This document shows positions 57,396 through 64,000 of a stretch of 64,000 nt of DNA, one piece after another. Each line of letters starts with the position of its first letter. Position 1 is the stretch's first letter. Position numbers and translations under genes: made by a program. Source of the stretch: Alisma plantago-aquatica (Eukaryota > Streptophyta > Magnoliopsida > Alismatales > Alismataceae); assembly GCA_963693085.1 (NCBI GenBank), contig OY856409.1, positions 1,537,169,072 to 1,537,233,071 of the forward strand. Reading direction: 5' to 3'. Under the pieces are notes generated by a model that did no database searches, was not told the origin of the DNA, and worked only from the letters and a program-made list of their open reading frames with translations.

Positions 57396-58762
57396 TGATG
57401 AACTTAATAATTTTCATTCTCACAGGCTATTTATTATGGGTTTTTTTGCATTTATTGTTCATTTTCATATCAATTCTGCTTGATTTACCATTATTAGCAT
57501 GTGAAACTTAATTGTATCAAACAGATGTATTTTTAATGTAACTGATAGATACATTACTATTTGGGAGCTTATGTTCCTTTTTGTGGAATTTAAGGTGAAT
57601 CTATAAGAAACTATACAGCTAGATAATACCGACCTACCTGTCAGTGGTCTCGACACTTGATCAGAAGGAACAAGTGAAATTGAGATAATTCGGTAGTACT
57701 AACGGTAAAAGTTCATCCTATGGACAACTTCACAGAGAGGATCCAAAAAGTCTTGAGAAATCTCAGTACTACAACATCAACTCGGTCATATTGACAACCA
57801 CACAAGAGCCACAACTTATCGAGGGTGTCGATACTACCAACACCCAGTTGGTAGTACTAACTCAGTGGGATCAGGTAAGATCGAAAATCATAGTTAATAT
57901 AGAGGTTGGGAATTAATGATACCCAAAGTGTGTCTATGACTTAGGTGGAGTTTGGATAGACCTAATAATCATGTCACATTTAGTTGTACGATAGAGAAGA
58001 GCGAAGAAGAGAGAAAGGAGAGGAGAAAGCAATATTTTGGGCAGTTCGTGCACTTCTAGTGGCCCAATTTGCAATCAGAAGATGGAAAATCATTGCGTTT
58101 GTTGGAAGGAACCATCCACATCGTCTATCTGTAGGGGTTTTTCCTTGTTCTTGATGTTTCTTTCATTCCCTTCTTCCTTTTCTATGTGTAAAGAAATTGA
58201 AATCATGCAGGGCTAATCCCCTTATCCCTTAAGACACGGGAGTATCCCACTTTACATTTTAATTGATGATTATGATTTAATATACATGTTTCTCTTAATT
58301 TGTGGACATAAATCTATGAGCACATCATGAATTATATGTGCTTGATCACCATAGGTAATTGTTTAGACCACTAATTGCTTTGAGAGAGGGATTAACGGTT
58401 GGAAAACCCATAGATTTACACATTTCATATCTCACCTTGAGAAAGGGCTTATGAATGTGAAGAGAATAACCCAGAGATTTCAGTGAAGCACATAACTAAC
58501 ACAATTGCTATAAGATTGGGATTGGTATTAGGATAGGTAGTGAATTACACTATGAGAGTGGGTAATTCTTGCTACATGTCTCTTTGTCTAGGGTTAGGAG
58601 ATATAATACTAATGAAATGGTGTTAATAGCAATATGAGCTGTGGTGAAACTACAATCCTAAGGAATTCATTCCACTTGTCATCACAATCAATAATATAAG
58701 TTTTGATTCTTACAATTTAGTTATTAATTCACCCAAATCACTCTTTTCTTGGGCCTAGATGA
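57396..58762 (+). repeat. 3' LTR of the Athila-type element, 3' truncated
   Basis: Starts TGATGAACTTAATAATTTTC and aligns to the 5' LTR until GGGCCTAGATGAG near 58762, where the match ends abruptly; the terminal ~115 bp are missing. It keeps the GTACCGAC-rich segment that the 5' LTR has lost. Confidence 0.85.
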
Positions 58763-60174
58763 GGGGAGATGAAGGGACAAATCTCATGGTTGGGCGGTGG
58801 TCGCGTACGGCCAACCAATTGACTGGACAATCCAGTTGATCGATTATCTTGTGGCTAGTAGTTTTATTGCAATGATTCATGTGTGTCATTTTGTCCAATA
58901 TTAAATTTTTGACTCATTTAAACTTGTCAATTCGACCCAGATTGGTCAATTGGACACTTGAAACAGTCGACTGGCTACTCTAACTATCTGTTGCCAACAT
59001 TGATCAGTTGATCGATTGAATATTTCAATTGATAGAGTGTATGATTTCATCGACTAGAGTCAGCACAGTCTAGTCGATCGAATGGTAACTCCAGTCTATT
59101 GGCTGACAACTAGTATTATTCATTTTGATTACCTAAATAGTTTAGTGACCAAATTGAATCTTACCCATTAAACTCATCTTCCAAATGCATCCTATGTTTT
59201 TGAACATATATGTCCCAAATTATGTCGACAATGAATGTCTATAACCATATTATGACATCACAAGCAATGAGCGATGTTTGGAAACACATCATTTCTACCC
59301 AAGTAAATGAAAAGTTGGAGAATAACTTCAACCTACATTTGTGATCAGTGTTACCGCAATTGTACAATTATTTTGTCTCAGATATCCACTTGAATGTGAG
59401 ACATGGAATTGTCATCTTCTTAATACTTAATCTATGTTTCTTGAACTATAGCATAATGTTAAGATGCATGTGATCTCAATATCACATATTGACTCACATG
59501 AGCATGGTCATGTGTTTCTCATTCTCACTTATCAAGTGGCCAGGATATCAGGTCTAGTAGGAGGGACTAATTCCATCTACATCACTCACAGTCAATCCCA
59601 TGTGTCACAATGTACCTGAGCACCACCTTTATGGCAACCTTTATTCAAGGTCATGTTGAATGGTATCAAAGTTCATTGAACAATATTTTATGAGTGTAGC
59701 GACTTTAGGTCTAAGAACCACAATCACCACTATCACTTAGAGTGATTATTATGACTACCCTGCAATGGTTCCATGTATCAATCTCAAGGTACGTCTATCT
59801 GGTACACTTTTCAATAACAAGTACATATGTGTTTGACTTGATATCTAATATCATGACTAATGAGATGTTGTCATCAGTCAACACACATTCTAGTCTTATG
59901 TATTATTGTCATATATTCTTCTTCTACAATAGTGTCGACTGGGGCATAATAAGAATGTATATACACTTATTATATATACGATCCCTTTGTTCAAGTCTTC
60001 AACCTGAAACTATATGACATCAAGTAACATCAATCTTTAGACATGTATCGTGTTATATAATCATCTCATAAATGAACATACATAATAGAAGGAATTGTCT
60101 TTATTATTAATCAAATCAAGTACATTATGTAAGATTACAATCATTGTATGATTGCCTCTCTAGGAATACATACC
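58763..60174 (-). mobile_element. Copia-family LTR fragment (third copy)
   Basis: The right edge ends in ATACATACCAACA like the 37818-40016 and 37599-41586 LTRs. Inside, blocks such as ATGACATCACAAGCAATGAG, TACCCAAGTAAATG and ATATTGACTCACATGAGCAT match both. The TGTTGGG end is absent: the left part is cut where the Athila 3' LTR stops. Confidence 0.75.
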
Positions 60175-60480
60175 AACATAAAGAAGAAAAGTAAGAAAAC
60201 GGTTTAGATTAGGATATCTTATGTGTATGGAGCAAGAAATCAGATTAGAAGCATTATATATGTCCTAAAAATGCAAGATTCACGACATGCATCCACAAAT
60301 GGTTGGCTTTCGTAACCTCTGATGGACCTTCAAAGGACTTGAAATGCAATAGAAGATCTCACTGAAGATTGATAGAAGAGAATGAAGAGGGGAATGTATA
60401 GGTAGGATAGTGGTCAATGATTCCAATGTCATATTTTCATCAGTCAACAGGGCCAGCTAACTCGTTTGGCATCATGCCTA
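60175..60480. other. Unclassified
   Basis: About 300 bp with no recognised feature between the third copia LTR fragment and the proposed start of the next copia LTR. Confidence 0.4.
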
Positions 60481-62010
60481 TGTTGACTCAAGGTCAATGT
60501 TGACTCAAGCTCTAAATTGACTAAACCCCTTTTTTTATGATGACTAACCATTCAACTTATTTGTGTCTAATGTTTTACTTGAGTTATTTTATATTAGGTA
60601 TAGACGCACTCCAAATGTCCTAAGTTGTGCATCCTAACTTGGAGAAAAGACAAGACAAAATGAATACAAGTGAAGTTTTGTCGAATATGATGTAATTCCA
60701 TTAGAATCATGTTGTAAATCACTTGTAATTATTATATGACTTGTAATTAAGCTTCGAAAAAATCAGGAGCACTTAAATCAAATATTTAAGCACTTTAAAG
60801 GCATTTTCCAAAATCAATTATAGGGTGTTAATTAGTCGAGATACAAACTCGACCTATCCCTTGATGGATTTTGAGGATGCCCAGGTTTGGTCGAGTTTCC
60901 TATACACAAACTCGAGTGACCCTTGCACTCAGTAAAACTAATTTCAACCGATTGGTCAAGTTTGACACAGCTGAAACTCGACCAATGCTTCAAATTGGCT
61001 TTGTCACATAGTGCAATCGGTTGAGTTACCTTTAGGAAAACTCAACCGGTCGCACTATACGGGAAAGTTGAGAAAAGTGTTTCTAACCGTTGGAGTGTTG
61101 CACATATCTATTGCAACACCCAAACGGCTAGAATTCGACCTTAAGTGTTCCCACTGGATACTAGGCTTACCCAACTACAAATAGGACCCCTTGGACTTCA
61201 TCCCATGGTTAGCCAAGAACTATGAAGGTCCCTAGTCTATAGTTGAGTGCATCCTATAGCCTCCTCTCTCTCTAATCTTAATCACTTGCTACATCCATTA
61301 GAGTGAGTAGGAGATTTGTAAGAGAGCTAGTCCTACATATTTATCATGTGAGGCTCTCACTTCCTCCACCTCCCAATCTCTCATTTCTAGCATGAAGATG
61401 AAGATGAAGGTTCCCTCTCTTGGCTAATAGAGGTCAAGAAGAAAAAGGGAAGGAATCCCTTGGTGAAAGCTTCTCCTTGGAGAAGGTGATATGAAAGGTG
61501 GAAGATCCAAGAAGAGTGGGTAATTCCTCAAAGGATGAAGACTTGTGCAAGAGTGGGTAAGTCCTTGGTGAAGGCTGAAGACTCATTACAAAGTGGTAAG
61601 TCCTTGGTGAGGTAGAAGACTCTCAATTGGATAGGTAAGTCCTTTAGTAGGTTGTTGACTCGCTTCCCCTCAAAGGGAAAGTTGGTATCCTTGTCCTAGA
61701 AAAAGGAAGGTCATATGTTGTAACTCTTATAAGTGAATATAAGGAGTAGACATGGTTAAGAAATCCTAGAGGTTGAGATCTCTAGGCTGACAATCTCCTA
61801 GTTTGGAGATTGAAACCACTCTACATAGCTTGTGTTCTTGTGCTTTCTACAATCTCTCTCATCCTTGATATGTATGTTTTAGTTGCACTCAGATTCCTAA
61901 TTACCAACCTTATCTTGTGATATATCTTGAAGGTCTAATGAATTTTTTTTAAGTGCATTTTAGCTTTATTCACCCCCCTCTAAAGCAAATATCCCATTCT
62001 AGATCCAACA
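60481..62010 (+). repeat. 5' LTR of the copia element (start uncertain)
   Basis: The end ATCCAACA at 62010 is fixed by the adjacent primer site. The start is inferred from TGTTGACTC at 60481; a second TGTTGACTC occurs at about 60500. It contains paired GGTCGAGTTT/AAACTCGACC inverted repeats (60832-61050) and a tandem-like GTAAGTCCTTGGTGAAG region (61500-61680). Confidence 0.5.
60832..61050 (+). repeat. Four small hairpins of GGTCGAGTTT ... AAACTCGACC type
   Basis: Pairs: GTCGAG-atacaaa-CTCGAC (~60836), GGTCGAGTTT-9 nt-AAACTCGA (~60886), GGTCAAGTTT-10 nt-AAACTCGACC (~60956) and CGGTTGAGTT-11 nt-AACTCAACCG (~61018). Stems are 7-10 bp with similar loops. Confidence 0.8.
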
Positions 62011-62012
62011 AG

Positions 62013-62023
62013 TGGTATCAGAG
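62013..62023 (+). other. Primer-binding site, initiator tRNA-Met type
   Basis: TGGTATCAGAG two bases after the LTR end, the common copia primer site. Confidence 0.85.
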
Positions 62024-62061
62024 TGGATCTTCTCCAAACATACTTCCACAAGTAGGATAAG

Positions 62062-64000
62062 ATGGGAGATTATCGAGGTGGGAGGTACCTCATCAACATT
62101 CTAATCTTTGACAGGAACAATTTTCTTGATTGGAATAGAAAGCGACAACTCTACATCTAAGGATCAAGTCTTGAGCTATGACAAATGGTGGACCATCCAT
62201 ACAAGCTACCAGAGATAAAGATAGAAGAATGTGATGAGCCTACTTTGAAGAAAGCAACTTTGAATGCAAGATCCATCAACATTCTCTATGCCTCCATGTC
62301 ACCCACCGAGTTCAACCAGATTTCCTCTTGTGAGATGGCCTATGAGGTATGGAGAAATCTATGCATAACTTATGAAGGGACAAAGCAAAAGAAGGAAACC
62401 AAAGTCTACATGCTTAAAGGGCTTCTTGAGAAATTCAAGATGGGAAAGAAAAAAGGGTTTATGAGATGTACTCAATACTCAACACCATTGTAAATGGTCT
62501 TTATGTCCTAGGTCTTCCTATGGATAGAGGAGAGATCAACTCAAAGATCCTTAGAACTCTTTCTAAGAGGTGGGAACCCAAGATGACTACCATTGAATAA
62601 GTAAAGTCTCTTGGTGATATCCCCATTGAAGAGCTCATAGGAAATCTACAAGCCAATAAAGTCAAACTTGACAAGCAAGATGAAGAAGAAAGATAAGAAG
62701 ATAAAGAGCTCAAGAGAATGAAGAGGGTTGATATCAAAGCACACATTGAATCTATCATTGGTCAAGCATCTCAATCCTCTTGAGTTGAAGAAGAGGCCAT
62801 GTACCGAGGGTAGACTCTACAAAGGCAAGTCTTCCTCCTCTATTTGGTGCTTCAAGTGTGAAAAGAAGGGTCACTTTAAGGAAGATTGTCCACAAGAAAA
62901 AAATACCCATCATCACAAGAGAAGAGAAGAGAAGTAAAAGAAGAAGGAGAAATGACACAAAAGCTTAAGTGACTCCTCCAACTCAAGCTCAAGTGACTCC
63001 TCCAACTCAATCTAAGTAGAGGATCTAGCTCAAGCTCTAGTGATGAAGGAGAATTCCATATTGCTCTTATGGCTTCAACAAGTGAAAACTCAAATGAGGT
63101 AAATCCAAATTATGTAGATAAAGAATCTTTAATTGTTGTTATTCATTCACTCAAACCTATCTTAAGTCTTCTAATAAGAAAAAGAAAAACTTGCTAGAAT
63201 TGTTGATAATTTGTATGTCAAAATATATGATCTTGAACATGCTAATATTTTCTTGATTGATGAAAACAATGCTTATCTTAGTCAAGTAGATTTTTTGAAC
63301 TTGAAAATTCTAATTTTCTTGATAAGATTAGATTTCTAGAAGCTCAACCTCTTGTTCCTAGTTGTAATGAAGAGCATAGTAATCTCTCTTGTTTGATATT
63401 GATGTTCTTAAAACTGAAAATGAGGACAAGGATTTTGCTTTGCAAGGATTAGAATACGAAAATAGTACTTATCTTTCTAAGATTGCTTTTCTTAAAATGG
63501 GAATGCTTCCTTGTTTACTAAAATCGATGTTCTTGAATCTTGTTCTAGTTTTACTATTAGAGAGAATAATGTTGATGATCTTCGTATTGGTAGAGATTCC
63601 TATATGACCAATACTTTTTGTTTAGAAACTGATCTTTTGCATGGTAGAGATAATATCAATCAATTGTCTTCAACTATTAATTCTATTATGCATGATAATC
63701 ATAGTTTGAGATTATATATGCAAAGATTCTTATATGATAAAAGGAATATCAATAAAATCCTAGATCATACTATGAACAAATGGGTAGATATGGTAATGGA
63801 CTTGATAGTAGCCAAAGAAACAACACAGTCAAAGGACCTTCAATTTTAATGAAGAATCCTCTAGTTCCAATTCTAGGAGATAATGTAACCATTGTAATAA
63901 AATTATTCATTATTCTGCCTATTGTCCTTTTAATAAAGCACCCAAGAGAGATAGGACTTGGGTTTATAAGCTAACCCCTCCAGACCCAAAAATATGATTG
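62062..64000 (+). pseudogene. Copia gag (UBN2-like, CCHC zinc knuckle), broken, runs off the window
   Basis: ATG 62062 (MGDYRGGRYL) opens a frame with FDRNNFLDWNRKRQLYI before stops near 62158 and 62178. The UBN2-type gag core follows (LNARSINILYASMSPTEFNQ, MAYEVWRNLCITYEGTKQKK, VYMLKGLLEKFKM, to ~62455). A frameshift then moves to LNTIVNGLYVLGLPMDRGEI (~62480) and IPIEELIGNLQANKVKLDKQ (~62620). The zinc knuckle WCFKCEKKGHFKEDCP is at ~62848-62895. From 63150 on, Asn/Ser/Asp-rich coiled sequence in changing frames leads to a second Cys/His motif (HCNKIIHYSAYCPFNK, ~63880-63930). This resembles SIRE/Maximus-type gag. All frames are interrupted. Confidence 0.75.

Larger units (their letters stand above)
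46618..58762 (+). mobile_element. Athila-type Ty3/gypsy retrotransposon, decayed
   Basis: The left LTR has perfect inverted ends TGATGCAC ... GTGCATCA. Downstream are a tRNA-Asp-type primer site, gag, PR-RT-RNaseH-IN, a long post-pol region with an ATHILA ORF-1-like frame, a polypurine tract and a right LTR (57396 on) that breaks off near 58762. The coding parts are full of stops and frameshifts, so it is much older than the Tekay element. It directly abuts CACTA-3 on the left. The right-hand duplication cannot be checked because that end is lost. Confidence 0.9.
60481..64000 (+). mobile_element. Ty1/copia element (SIRE/Maximus-like gag), 5' part, continues off the window
   Basis: An LTR ending TTCACCCCCCTCTAAAGC ... 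GATCCAACA (62010) is followed at once by AAG and a tRNA-Met primer site, then a UBN2-type gag with a zinc knuckle. The LTR start is not certain. TGTTGACTCAAGG at 60481 fits the inverted end CAACA and gives a 1530-bp LTR, but there is no second LTR in the window to confirm it. Protease, integrase and RT would lie to the right of base 64000. Confidence 0.75.

Noticed and set aside
1..64000. tRNA, rRNA or other structural RNA genes
   Set aside because: I saw only primer-binding sites complementary to tRNA ends, not complete RNA genes. A covariance-model scan was not possible here, so absence is not proven.

Overview
The window is plant nuclear heterochromatin. Every recognisable coding region belongs to a transposable element (TE), and no host gene was found. 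The mixture (a plant LINE with DUF4283/zf-RVT domains, CACTA/En-Spm elements with TNP2 transposases, a Tekay/Del chromovirus, an Athila-type Ty3/gypsy and two Ty1/copia families) points to a flowering plant. The sequence does not let me name the species.

Layout: (1) 1-~5160, minus strand: decayed LINE, 3' part beyond the left edge. (2) 5312-15057, minus: CACTA-1, 9.7 kb, with degraded TIRs and a 3-bp ATC target duplication. It carries a broken tnp2 and a second multi-exon gene joining a Transposase_24-like part, a DUF8039-like part and a Ulp1/C48-like protease. (3) 15061-16804: unclassified AT-rich DNA. (4) 16805-27016, plus: CACTA-2, same family, interrupted by a solo LTR (17543-19889, duplication GTCAT) and missing the middle of tnp2. 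(5) 27033-36959, plus: near-complete young Tekay-type retrotransposon (LTRs of 2558 and 2527 bp, duplication CTCAT) starting 17 bp after CACTA-2. (6) 36965-37598: unclassified. (7) 37599-42010, minus: tail of a copia element (RNase H remnant plus LTR) with a related solo LTR nested in that LTR. (8) 42062-46617, plus: CACTA-3 fragment. (9) 46618-~58762, plus: decayed Athila-type element. (10) ~58763-60174: third copia LTR fragment. (11) ~60481-64000, plus: 5' part of another copia element (LTR, PBS, gag).

Most likely order of events: CACTA elements are the older layer; the solo LTR entered CACTA-2, the Athila-type element entered or abutted CACTA-3, and the Tekay element arrived last. By eye I count about 29 substitutions between its two LTRs (about 1.1%).

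The best candidates for undescribed biology are non-coding. Two CACTA copies carry an orthologous ~210-bp near-palindrome upstream of tnp2. CACTA-1 has a second hairpin with ~112-bp arms. Two related Tekay-type LTRs carry, at the same ~700-1030 bp offset, arrays of short GC-rich palindromes whose sequences are unrelated (TTGCACGGCGTGCAA versus AACTCGGCCGA). The Athila-type and copia LTRs carry comparable arrays of their own. The Ulp1-like protease part of the CACTA second gene shows all four expected catalytic residues in both copies.
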